DNA of 64,000 nt, taken from NCBI RefSeq assembly GCF_003590095.1, contig NW_020800309.1, positions 372,001 to 436,000 on the forward strand, given 5' to 3'. The stretch is from Trichoplusia ni. Its lineage: Eukaryota; Arthropoda; Insecta; Lepidoptera; Noctuidae. The notes under the pieces were generated by a model. It searched no databases. It was not told the DNA's origin and saw only the letters and a program-made list of their open reading frames with translations. Both the position numbers and the translations under genes were made by a program. This document shows, in pieces, positions 46,076 through 55,990 of this stretch; position 1 is the first letter of the stretch, and every line of letters starts with the position of its first letter.

Positions 46076-46283
46076 ATTAAATGATGTAACGGTTTACTCG
46101 CGCGTATTTATCGGGGTAGCAGGACTAGTTTCGGACCCAACCGGACTCCTTAATGATAAGCAGACGCGGCGGGATCGCGAGTCTAGTCGGGCGAAACTAG
46201 TCAGGCTACCCCGATAAATACGCGTGAGTAAACCGTTACATCTTTTAATAATGAATCATTCTCACGACAGTTACTATCAAAAC
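46076..46283 (+). mobile_element. Hairpin retroposon family H, copy 5, with 12-bp target duplication
   Basis: gaagtactagtt occurs on both sides (46064-46075, 46284-46295). The arms are about 60 bp and nearly complementary (gatgtaacggtttactcgcg ... cgtgagtaaaccgttacatc), giving a long hairpin with a ~70-nt loop. The 3' tail is 'cattctcacgacagttacta' followed by tcaaaac. This is the best-preserved copy. Confidence 0.85.
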
Positions 46284-46295
46284 GAAGTACTAGTT

Positions 46296-47162
46296 CGTAA
46301 GCATTTCGTCCCGTTACAGGAGTACAAAAAAAATGATTATTTGTTTTCGTTTTTTCTTTACAAAGACAAAAGTTTCGCCTATCTTTTTGTTAGTGCCACT
46401 AGTAGTTATGTTGTTCGTCGGATTATGAGGCTCCCACAAATGGTTGAGCACCATGATCAATCTGGTTCTTTCCTTAAAAGAACAGTTTAAGAAATACTGT
46501 GTATAAGTTTATACACTTATAGACTTTAGGAGAGACCACGACCCCTGAGTTTGTTCTCATTGTAGTCAGAAAGGAATATCAGCTCTAGCGTTCTAAAAAA
46601 ATGTTGTGTGGACTTTAAAAGAGAACACAACTCTGACTTCTTTTTCAACATATATTTTTAGTATATTCACCAAATAAATATCGTATTTAGCGTTAAAAAA
46701 AGCTTAAAAGTCATGATATATCCTACTTACAGAATAAATTTGAATTCAAACATTTTCAAATTTGATAAGGGCTCTTGTAGTGATTATGAGTGATCTTTAC
46801 AGGATGGTTTATGATTGTTATAAGAGACACTATAAAGCTACTACCGTTTAAAGCTTACCATATAATATCAACAAAACCCAGTCTAGACAGTACTAATAAA
46901 CTTTAGAGTATAAAGGGGTAATTTTCTCATGAATAGCAGTCATAGTGTTTCTCGCATAATAATATTCTGTCGCTAAAGATCCGGGCTCATTACGCGGTAA
47001 TTAAGACTGCATCCATGTAGCTTGGATTAGTATTCGTGAAGGCCTTTTTGTGATACATACAGTTGACTTGGATGGAGATCAAAAATGTTTGAAAGGGTTG
47101 TGGAGAGTGGGGACTGTGATACGTAATTTGGAAGAGAAAAATGTTCTTAAAACGATTTTTAT
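46296..47162. other. Intergenic stretch
   Basis: AT-rich; no supported gene or repeat. Confidence 0.45.
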
Positions 47163-47172
47163 GTTACAAAAA

Positions 47173-47303
47173 GCATCATCATCATCATCATCTCAGCCTA
47201 TAGCAGTCCACTGCTGGACATAGCCGTTCATTGCCACCTGCATCCAACGGGACCCAGCGGTTTTCACTAGGTCGTCGGTTCATCTGGCAGGTGGCCATCC
47301 CGC
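47173..47303 (-). mobile_element. 5'-truncated LINE 3' end with 10-bp target duplication
   Basis: Minus strand reads through '...gtggcaatgaacggctatgt ccagcagtggactgctat', a LINE C-terminal coding and 3' tail segment familiar from lepidopteran LINEs, and ends in tandem GAT units. gttacaaaaa flanks it on both sides (47163-47172, 47304-47313), showing an individual target-primed insertion. Confidence 0.8.
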
Positions 47304-47313
47304 GTTACAAAAA

Positions 47314-48919
47314 TATTATACTTTAATGCTTCTTTCATTTTTAAAGACTACATGGATAACAGAGTGATGTAGGTCGCTGCGTCAAACTTACTGGAACAAG
47401 AATTAGTATGATCTACAAATGCATTTTCTGAGTTACTCGAGTAATCTTAAATTTTATATGCTTAAAGTATCTATTGTTTCGTCCAAAAATCGTCCGTTCT
47501 TTACCATTTAGTTATTGCACGGTCGGAAATCCATATTAGCAAGCAAGCTGATGAACCCTCACACGCTTGACCTATTGAACTTAATCAATCACTTAAAAAT
47601 TAAACCGTTTTGCTTTGAAAAGAAAAAACAAATGATTCGAAAAACAACAAATTAATATATATTATTATTATTAAATTATATATAATTCTGAGAACGTTAA
47701 ACCTTATAAATTATGAATTGATAACACCTAATGTTATATTAAATCACATTGACGATTTTTTTAAAATACTATTATTGACCTTAAAAAATGTGAATCAACT
47801 TCAGATCTAAAAACTTTTTGTCCACTTTAGCAGCTAACTAGGTTTACCCTTTCCTAAGTGCCCCTTAATGCCCCACGCGAAACCTTTTCAATTCTCACTT
47901 CTACGAAAATTTATATAAATTAAAAGAAGCCTAAAAGTTTCGTATTCATATTTCGCTTTTGGGATTTATGATTCCAGTATACTTCAGTGTTATAAAGCTA
48001 AATTTCCAAAAAATAATTTATAAACTTTTCCGAAAACTAAAATTCTACTTGTGGAAATAAAACGAATATAGCCTGTATAAAACAAATATCGGCTTAGTAG
48101 TTTAGGTGTTATAATGGGGCATACATAGAAACAACATTCTGGTTATAACAATGTTTTGGAAAACGAGATTATCTTTATTTGATCAAAATTTTCTATACAT
48201 TCATTTAAAATCGGAGTATGCGTTTGTCATATTCCAATGGCTGTTTTAAACTACGTGCATGTGAGTACATATAACATAGACCCTATATTTCTCTTTTCTG
48301 CCTTTACACTTACCTATCTCTTAAATGGCTGGACCGATTTTGATCGGACTTTTATTGGCTGAAAGCTGATAAAAGTGACTGAGGCAACTTTTATTTTAGA
48401 ATAACACAAAATTATATAATACATTTGATCCTTTTCAATATTATACTATTTTGTTTTCCTATTCTATCTTAATCAGACAAAAAGTTTTCAAGAAATTCTT
48501 ACTAAGTCTTGTCTGTTAGAAGATATTCTATTTGCACTCCATTCTCTCCACGTAAAACCATGTTTGCTAAACAAGTATCCCGTGTATTTCGCGCTCAATA
48601 ATGTTCCGAACATAGTTGCATATAATTAGCTGCGCAGCTTTCAATGGTGTCATTAATGAGCTCATCCCAACTAATGAACTATCAACGTGTTTGCTTGTAT
48701 GTTTTCATATGCTTCTAAATAAATTCGTTTTAAAGTGAATTGTGTTTGAATATGCTTAGAGTTTGAGAATGTTTTGGAGTTTTTATTTAAGTTGCGTTTG
48801 TAGAGTGTTGGTGTATTTTGGAGTTGATAAAAAGACTTGATTATCATCGAGTAATAAGTTATTTTAAGGCGCAGTTCTGTGTATCTTAGTTTTAATTTGA
48901 TTCTTGTCCCCTCGTCATT
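47314..48919. other. Intergenic stretch
   Basis: AT-rich; 48315-48400 contains a degenerate 'ggctggaccgattttgatcg' repeat tail. No gene is supported. Confidence 0.4.
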
Positions 48920-49080
48920 TTTATGGTTGCGTAGCCAAGGGGGAAATACGGAACCCTATTGCTAAGGCTCCGCTGTCTGTCCGTCCGTCTGTCACCAGGC
49001 TGCATCTCATGAACATTGACAGCTAGACCATATATTATCATTGCCGATGTAACGAAAATAAAAATAAACATATATTGCAA
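48920..49080 (+). repeat. Repeat family C copy
   Basis: Contains 'tacggaaccctattgctaag', 'ctgtctgtccgtccgtctgt' and 'caccaggctgcatctcatga'. This is the clearest copy in the window. The minus-strand frame over it is not a gene. Confidence 0.6.
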
Positions 49081-49744
49081 GCAGCAGTTGTTACATTCAT
49101 AAGTTATTCGAAATTCGTCTTTATTTATCACTCTTCTACGCATTTGACCAGTCTGTTTCAATAAAAATCTTGCTATTCTAGATACCTAATACAGCTGAAT
49201 AGTATATTCAGTTTTACTAAACAGTAAAATAACTAACTTACAATACTACCAACAATTAAGTAACAGTGCTCTTGTTAAAATTACGTCATTGAGTATCATG
49301 ACACCAGCCATCACATTTTTGTCCTCATAAAAAGCTTTCATCATTGCCATATGAAGTCATCGATTAAAGGTTCAAAGTTAATTAAAACCTTTTCCGACGT
49401 TTCACAGTTCATTGAGATTGCAATACAAGGCGGTAACGACTTTAGTTTGCATCGGCCCATTACAGTGCATCCGTGTAATTACACGCTTTTTGAACCAGAC
49501 GAAATTAGCCGCTTAACGAACACGCGACGAAGATAATTTTTGTTTAAAGTCGACGCGTTTTTGGTAGTAGTTGTACAGTTAATGAACGAATGAGCCGAAT
49601 GAATTTAGCTAAATGTTTTAATTTGACTGAATATGTTATTTCAAATGCGAAATAATGGTTATAGTAGCAAAAAATATTGATTGAACAAAATATTTTTATC
49701 CGTTTCCCCATGTTTTTTATAATATCTTTCTGGTTGGATTTTTG
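49081..49744. other. Intergenic stretch with a GC-richer patch
   Basis: 49351-49536 forms a 61-residue plus frame with relatively even composition, but it has no recognisable domain, neighbour or splice signal. It is left uncalled. Confidence 0.4.
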
Positions 49745-49885
49745 CAATTAAATTTTGAGGCACTTCCTGATAAGCTAGCAGGCTGAAATTTTCAGGGCAT
49801 CGTTAAACTTGATGACAATGCAATTTACAATAATAAAACGGCTGGATCGATTTTGATAAAGTTTGAATGGAGTGACATTAAAAAA
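49745..49885 (-). repeat. Dispersed repeat family R, inverted copy 3
   Basis: Plus strand reads 'gaggcacttcctgataagct', 'agcaggctgaaattttcagg' and 'tttgaatggagtgacat', the reverse complement of 3617-3790. Confidence 0.65.
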
Positions 49886-50194
49886 CGTGGGTTTTTGGAT
49901 ATTTTTAATCTGTTTTTACTGACATAAACGGCAACCAACTATATTATTGGAGCCCTATTGTCTGCCTGTGGCAAAGGTAGGTTAAACAGCTTAGATTGTA
50001 AATAGTTTACCTCATGCATTTTGTAACGTATTGCTGCAACTTGCGTCCCCAAGTGACATAAGTTCTCATCCCGGAATGTTTAACTTGTTTCTACCGGTTG
50101 CCCATTGTATCCCTAGATATTTCGACATGACTCTTATAGATTATTTATAGGAATATTTATGTTAGTAGTCTAAGCCCGCTCTCTTTTCAGGGTT

Positions 50195-50350
50195 TCTGTA
50201 CGCAAAGGGTCAAAATATAGCCTAAGATTCCATCGTCTTTCCGTCCGTCTTTTACCAAGCTAATGTATTTCATGAATCGTGATGTTCGTTGAATTTTCAT
50301 ATATGATATATTATTGTTACCGCTATTAAGTTAGTAAAAATAAATAGTTG
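50195..50350 (+). repeat. Repeat family C, diverged copy
   Basis: Colinear with 48920-49080 ('gcaaagggtca', 'ctttccgtccgtcttttacc', 'tcatgaatcgtgatgttcgt') but strongly diverged. Confidence 0.45.
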
Positions 50351-50490
50351 ATAGGGTAAAAAAATCGATGGGTCATTTTTGCATTATGTTTTCTTTATCC
50401 CGTTTGTACGAAATCTTCAATGTCACGAGTCCAACTCGTACATTGCCGGTTTTATAAAATGTTAGTTAGCCTTTATCCAGGTTTTGTTTA

Positions 50491-50514
50491 GGTCCAGTTT
50501 CACCATACTCTGTT
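50491..50514. repeat. Left terminal inverted repeat of the Harbinger element
   Basis: 24 bp identical to the reverse complement of 53973-53996; beyond this the two ends diverge but remain related. Confidence 0.92.
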
Positions 50515-50845
50515 TGTTAAATCATAATCGGTCATTTACTAATGGATTGTTAATAGTTAACGGTCTGTTATGTCGTCATGTGTCCCACGGCAAAAATTTA
50601 ACAAGGCATTAGTAAATCTGCCATTTAACTGAATGACGGGCAAGTCATTCGCTCTTATTTTAAGCAACCAGATTGAAGTGCTCGCTTCCGACGTGTATTT
50701 ATATGGAATTGGACGACATTTTACATAGTCGTATAATACGTCGTTTGAAATGAAATGTCAAGGTATCTAGGTGTTGTTTACGTTTTGATTAGTTGTGTTC
50801 GGTTTGTTGCGGTGTAATTTTTTCGCGATTTTTTGAAATAAAAAA

Positions 50846-52254
50846 ATGTCGAAGAAGACACGTGGACCGAATTTTACCACACACGAAAAAGAACTCCTGA
50901 TAGAATTAATTTCACGGCATAAGGATATCGTGGAAAATAAAAAAACGGATGCCGTGACCAGTGCAACGAAAAATGAAGGGTGGAAGAAACTGGCAGAAGA
51001 ATTTAATTGTTTAAGTTCTTTTCACGTGCGTCACGTTGAGCAATTAAAAACCTGCTGGGACAACATCAAACGCACCACACGGAAAGACAAAGCCGCTGCC
51101 AAAAAAAATATTTTTTTAACTGGTAGGTGACACAGCTATTTGTTTTAAAACATGAACTAGCTAGGCCTGAAAACAAGAAGAACACAATATGCTACAGCTA
51201 GGCACATCCAATGCTTGTACGGTATAGCCGAGTGGTTAAGGTCATCACGCCAAACCCACTGTGCGCCGCGTGTCGTGGGTTCGATTCCCGCGTAGTACAA
51301 GCATTATTTTGAGTGATTCACAAATGCTTGTTCTGAGTCTGGGTGTCTTTTTGCATGTGAATTGTATGTTTGTGAAACCCAACGACACAGGGATTAAATT
51401 CCTTAGAGCAATAGTCGTTTTTAAAAAGAAAAGTGTATAGATTTATTCCGAGAAGTCGTGCTAAGTATTGTGTTTCTTTGCAGGAGGAGGCAAGCCTGAC
51501 ATTCCACCACCAGGACCACTTCAAGGACAAGTGGAAATGTTACTTGGCCCAACTTTGGATGGACTTGATAATCCTTATGACTCTGATATACATTTCTCAG
51601 ATCAGGAACTTCGTAATTCAAATACTGAAATTGAAGTTCTTAATAAAAAAGTATATTTATGTGTTATATTTTTATAGTAACTTTAATTAACATAATATTA
51701 TACGAGGTAATTTTTTTATTTATTTACCAGGATGATATCGAGTCTGGGGTCGTTCTGGGATCACAGACAGTACTCAATGCCAATGCGCCTTCTTCACCAA
51801 TATTTAAAGATTCCAGTATGTCTCAGAAAAACAAAGGCATTATTCCAACTGAGGTGGGTAAAAATATTTATGTAGGTACTGGCAGACAAGTGGCTTTTAT
51901 GGCCATTATAATTATGAAATAATTAATTACAATAATTTTTCTATTTTTTTTTAGAAAGTGGAAAATAAAAAGTGGAGCAGTTGGACTCCAAGAGATTTGA
52001 AAACTAAAGTGTCGACTACACTTTCCGGCAATAAAGAACTTTCGACATCAACATGGCTGCACCGAAGAAGGCCAAAGACTTCTTTGCAGGACAAAGTCCT
52101 GCAAAGCAAATTATTACTTATTGAGAACATGTTGAAAAATACCCAAAAAGAAGCTGCCCTAAAGGAAGAAATTTTACGAGAACAGTTAAAACAAGAAAAA
52201 ATTAGAACGGAGAAATTGGAAATGGAACTTGAAATGTTAAAAAAAAATATATGA
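50846..52254 (+). CDS. Harbinger Myb/SANT-like DNA-binding protein, four exons
   Basis: Exons by GT-AG rule: 50846-51122, 51484-51650, 51731-51853 and 51955-52254, giving 288 residues with phases that join cleanly. Exon 1 (residues 1-92) is a Myb/SANT-like domain of the type paired with Harbinger transposases: conserved aromatic positions include F10, W46 and W71, with an 'LKTCWDNIK' third helix and a lysine-rich tail. Exons 2 and 3 are acidic, Pro- and Ser-rich linker. Exon 4 has a basic HRRRPK motif and a C-terminal Glu/Lys/Leu coiled coil (about residues 235-288) that probably mediates oligomerisation. In characterised Harbinger systems the Myb-like partner promotes nuclear import of the transposase and binding to the ends. 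AATAAA lies at 52426-52431. Intron 1 is lengthened by a SINE. The frame is free of stops. Splice sites are predicted, not demonstrated. Confidence 0.85.
51212..51425 (+). mobile_element. SINE family A, full-length, in intron 1 of the Myb-like gene
   Basis: The head resembles a tRNA, with an A box (tagccgagtggttaagg) and B box (gggttcgattcccgc). Then follow a body (aaatgcttgttctgagtctg, ggtgtctttttgcatgtgaa) and the tail 'cacagggattaaattcctta' ending in an A-rich run. It is the best-preserved copy of the family here and lies wholly within the intron, leaving both splice sites intact. Confidence 0.85.
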
Positions 52255-52425
52255 TTTTCGACTTTTTATTTTATTTTACAAACGAATTTAATTAAACTAA
52301 TACACCACATTATGTTTTTATTCTTTAGTTACATTTATGAATCATGTTTTTATTTGTACTTAAGATTTTTTCATTTGTACTTAAGGTACTAACTGTTTTC
52401 GGTCTATAAAATTTAATGCAGTTAA

Positions 52426-52431
52426 AATAAA
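52426..52431 (+). terminator. Polyadenylation signal of the Myb-like gene
   Basis: AATAAA 172 bases past the Myb-like stop codon, in the gap before the convergent transposase gene. The two 3' UTRs probably overlap. Confidence 0.5.
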
Positions 52432-52458
52432 GACATCATAACAACTAATAATTATAAA

Positions 52459-53813
52459 TCAATTATGAGATGCATTTAAATGTAAACTTTTAAAATAATT
52501 ATTTATTAGCTCTCTTCGCTTAGGATTTATATCTCTCATAACTCCATTATTTCTTTGTTCCCTGATATGGCCCTGACGGAACAAATCTTCCCATGGCATA
52601 ATTAACTCAAGTTCAGGATCATCTGGTGGTAACTCTTCCTTTCCCTTTATTGCAATATTGTGCAGTATTCCCGTTGCAACAATAACAGCAAGACATTTTT
52701 TCACTTGTATCTGCATCCCCAAGGCAAGTACAGGGAATCTTCGTTTCCACACCCCAAACATGCGTTCAACAGGATTTCTGCTTCTGATTTGAGCCTCATT
52801 ATATAGTATATCCTCTGGGGTTTGTGGATTGTCCAGTGGCATCATGATATAAGGCCGATTCATGTACCCACTATCAGCCAATAATACAGCATCCCTATAC
52901 TTGCCGCTTTCGAACAAAGCATTCCTGTAGGAAGCGTTCCAAATAGTTTGGTCTTGGCTACTGCCAGGCCATCTTGCCACCAAATCTAAAATTTCTAAAT
53001 TTGCACTGCAAATCGCTTGCACATTTTTGGACATGTAGCCTTTCCGGTTCCTAAAATATTCTGCATTTACCCCACCAGGGGAACGAATCCGTACATGTGT
53101 ACAATCTAGAGCACCCAAAGCTTTTGGAAATTTTGCAATATTATAAAAATTCAACTGAGTTTTCCTTATCTCTTCCACTGTGTCTGGGAACTTGATACAA
53201 TTGCGGCTTAATGAGGCTATTGCAGCAGTGACTCTGTGTATGATTCTGTGAGATGACGATTTACTTATACCGCAATAATCACCAACTGATATTTGTTGGG
53301 AGCCAGTCGCATAGTATCTCAAAGTCAAAAGAAGCTGATTTATGGGTGAAATTGATTCGTTTCTGAAACAAAATAAATGATTAATTTTATAAAACATTCA
53401 TGTATTGAATAAGCCTTATAAATCTTACCTGTATTATGTAAATCTGTGTTCGTAAAGTTATAAGGTTGTAGGTGGATATAATCAAAATATCACACATGAT
53501 AAGATGGGTTGTATAAGTGCATAAAAATACTACTCAATGATTTCTTGCATTTCATAACGTACATGATGGTCTTAATTAATTAATAGACGACTTACCGATC
53601 TGATGGATATTCTAATTTATCTTCGATCAACTGGAGAATATCAAGGGTCATATCTTTTGATAAACGAAACCTGGTACAAAAATCGACATCATCGTATTCT
53701 TCGAAATAGCAATGACGATCTTTAAAAATTCTGGGACGTCGTACAATTCCATCTAAGCAATCTAAATTTTCTAAAATGTTATTTGCAAAAATAAAATTAT
53801 ATGCAGCGTCCAT
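52459..53813 (-). CDS. HARBI1-like: HARBI1-like DDE transposase, two exons
   Basis: Exon 1 is 53813-53596 and exon 2 is 53362-52459, joined by GT(AAGT)...(TTTC)AG with a split Arg codon, giving 373 residues, near the usual length for this family. The N-terminal part (about 1-72) matches the leader of HARBI1 proteins. A helix-turn-helix-like segment follows (VGDYCGISKSSSHRIIHRV, about 99-117). The DDE_Tnp_4 catalytic core is intact: Asp159 in ALDCTHV, Asp236 in LADSGY and Glu272 in RNPVERMFGVWKRRF. The protein would cut at the terminal repeats and insert at TWA-type targets. The frame has no stops or frameshifts, and the element ends are intact, so it may be active or only recently silenced. 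HARBI1 itself is a domesticated vertebrate relative; here TIRs and TSD show this is an element gene. Confidence 0.92.
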
Positions 53814-53972
53814 TTTGACGTGACTTTGACAATCTGTTAGTGTCTAACAGACGTCTTGACCGGTGATTAGATTTAATGCCTTGTTAAGCGAAGTTAACAG
53901 ACGTTTAGTCGTGGTGGGACACTCGATAACTTTAACAGTCCGTTATCTGTCTTAACAGACCGTTAAATATTT

Positions 53973-53996
53973 AACAGAGTATGGTGAAACTGGACC
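53973..53996. repeat. Right terminal inverted repeat of the Harbinger element
   Basis: Reverse complement of 50491-50514, followed directly by the TTA duplication. Confidence 0.92.
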
Positions 53997-54489
53997 TTAA
54001 CCTCACTATTACACTCACACTAACGATTTCAACATAGAACCCTCCAAAAACAATTGAACACGGATAATCCAAAACATCGAAAAATTGCATGAACAATTGT
54101 ACTTTTATTTATTTTTTTAGTCATAAAATAAAAGTGGCTGTAGTATCTGCAATGATCGGTATTTCGAAATTTATTGTGAAAGCTATATCGTTAATGCGAA
54201 ACAATAGTACTTGGAATAAAAATGGTGCTACAAAAACAATGGATGCAGTTTGAACAATACAGAGGTGTTATATTATTTAATGAAGGACAGAATAAAACGA
54301 CTCGAGGTATAAAAAAAAAAAATTTTTTTTACCAAAAGACGTCGACGTGATTTGACAGTTCAATACAATATTAGATAGATTTGGCCAGTGCTAGCGATGA
54401 GAGAAATGAAGTTGTTAAAACCCTAGTTATGTTAAAAGATCATAGATAGCAAACGTAGTGTAAAACGTCCTCAGGCACGGTGGAGTTTT

Positions 54490-54620
54490 GATTGATCTGC
54501 GCAAAATTGCTCGCAAGAGCTGGATGCGAGCAGCCGAAGATAGATTTCGATGGCGTGCTATGGGGAAGGCCTATATCCAGTAGTGGACGAATATGGGCTG
54601 AAGATGATCACGATTTGCAA
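54490..54620 (+). mobile_element. LINE 3' end with C-terminal coding fragment
   Basis: Encodes 'SWMRAAEDRFRWRAMGKAY' then 'IQQWTNMG' and a stop, the typical C-terminus of lepidopteran LINE reverse-transcriptase proteins, followed by a GATGAT-like tail. Only the last ~40 codons remain, consistent with 5' truncation. Confidence 0.8.
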
Positions 54621-55239
54621 GGCCTTCAAATAATCATAATTATCACTTATAATATGCGAGCTTAAGTATCCCTTCAGGTTATCGACCTCACCGATTGACA
54701 ACCTTTATACAGGGTTTTTGAGCAATGCCATTGGATTTTGAACATCCACCTTATTCCATTAACATAAGGTTACTTTTCAATCTGTCGCGTCTGTCCGTAG
54801 ATAACTATTAGTATTTTGATAATAACCCAAAATACGTGATTTAGTTACTAATATTAACTCAACGTAATAGGATTTACTATGATTTGGATTAAATTACAGA
54901 TTGGGTTTGTAAATTATTATTAACGAACGGATTACGTGGTATAGGTCTGTGACCGGATTAAGGTACAAATGTGAAGATTAGCTGACAATTTGCATGTGTT
55001 ATTAAGGGCGTAATGATTATTGAACTTCTAAGGTAGACTGAGATTTTCAGTATGGTGTCTGAGTTAAGTGATGTTTAAAGAGAAAATACGAGACTACAAA
55101 ATATTATAGTTTTGAGATAGCAAAAATAAAAAAAAAACTATTTTTAAGCTACAATTAATAAGTCAATTTTAAATACATGCAGAGAACCGCAATTCCACTG
55201 CGACTCAAGTGTAGGTATATTAGATTTAAAAAATCCAAA
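54621..55239. other. Intergenic stretch
   Basis: AT-rich; no supported gene or repeat. Confidence 0.45.
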
Positions 55240-55450
55240 AACCCATCTAATTACTCCTATCAAATTTTATCAATATTATTTATCCAGCCGTTTTTATAGT
55301 TGTAAATTGCAATGTCATTGGGTTTGAAGCTACCCTGAAAATTTCAGCCTACTAGCTTATCGGGAAGTGCCTCAAAATTGAGTTGCAAAAATCCAACCGG
55401 AGCGACAAACAAACGAGAAAAGTAAGTAGGTATACAAAAACGTGGAAAAA
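55240..55450 (+). repeat. Dispersed repeat family R, copy 4
   Basis: Landmarks 'aatgtcattgggtttgaagc', 'ctgaaaatttcagcctacta' and 'tcgggaagtgcctcaaaatt', then 'gacaaacaaacgagaaaagt' and 'caaaaacgtgg'. The 61-residue frame beginning in it is not a gene. Confidence 0.65.
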
Positions 55451-55827
55451 AAGCAATGTTTTGGTCCTAAATTCCTTAATATTATTCCAAAGGTGTTTAA
55501 ACAAATTGTGCCAATTACGGTGTTTTGTATTTACTAATTGGGTAACAAAGTTATCCGTATTCAGGTAAAGGTTACGAACTAAATTGTTAACTAGAACTCG
55601 CTATTTGTGAACGTTGTTAATAAATATCTGTTTTCAAATTATCGTTGTTCGTGGTAACGGTATTTCACTCAATTCCATGAGGATGGTTATTTATTACAAA
55701 GTTTAGTTAGTAAATATTCAATAATCACAACACACGTGCTTTCTATTTACTTAGTACCAAATGGCAAGTCCAGAAAATACTCTACTGGACTAGCCATTTG
55801 CCTACTCAATAATACTAGCATGAAAAC

Positions 55828-55990
55828 AATTGGGATGATGACGATTTTTCTTTTTGTCCGTCTTGTAAGTTGTAGTTTAATGCATAATAATGGATACGTA
55901 TTTTTTTTCTTTTGTCCCCCAAACATAAATTGATCAAATTACAGTAAATGAAACTCAAGTTTGTTACCAAAATTCTTCTCATAGTAGTCA
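55828..55990. mobile_element. Terminal-inverted-repeat element, copy 3 (partial)
   Basis: Begins 'aattgggatgatgacgattt' and continues 'ttgtccgtcttgtaagttg', 'ataatggatacgtatttttt' and 'cataaattgatcaaatta', matching 41894-42208 in the same orientation. The far end is missing or diverged. Confidence 0.6.

Larger units (their letters stand above)
50491..53996. mobile_element. Complete PIF/Harbinger DNA transposon (3.5 kb)
   Basis: The element is bounded by 24-bp perfect inverted repeats starting GGTCCAGTTTCACCATACTC and flanked by a TTA target duplication (50488-50490 and 53997-53999), the three-base type used by this superfamily. Subterminal copies of taacggtctgtta occur near both ends (about 50557-50570 and 53953-53966), followed by similarly ordered motifs (tgtcccac, ttaacaaggcatta), which are candidate protein-binding sites. 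It carries the two genes expected of Harbinger elements, arranged tail to tail with 204 bp between stop codons. Both are intact when spliced. A SINE in one intron is the only later insertion seen. Confidence 0.93.

Noticed and set aside
45530..46283. Classifying the palindromic elements as cut-and-paste MITEs
   Set aside because: Target duplications of 10, 12 and 19 bp and A-rich ends next to them do not fit a transposase with fixed-length duplications.
49351..49536. 61-residue plus-strand frame with balanced composition
   Set aside because: No recognised domain, splice sites or polyadenylation context. It may be worth a translated search but is not supported as a gene.
51228..51302. Functional tRNA gene
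   Set aside because: A and B boxes are present, but the sequence continues into a SINE body and tail repeated elsewhere in the window, and a proper acceptor-stem closure is not seen.
52459..53813. Host HARBI1 gene instead of a transposon gene
   Set aside because: The gene lies inside intact terminal inverted repeats with a TTA duplication and next to the Myb-like partner, so it belongs to an element.
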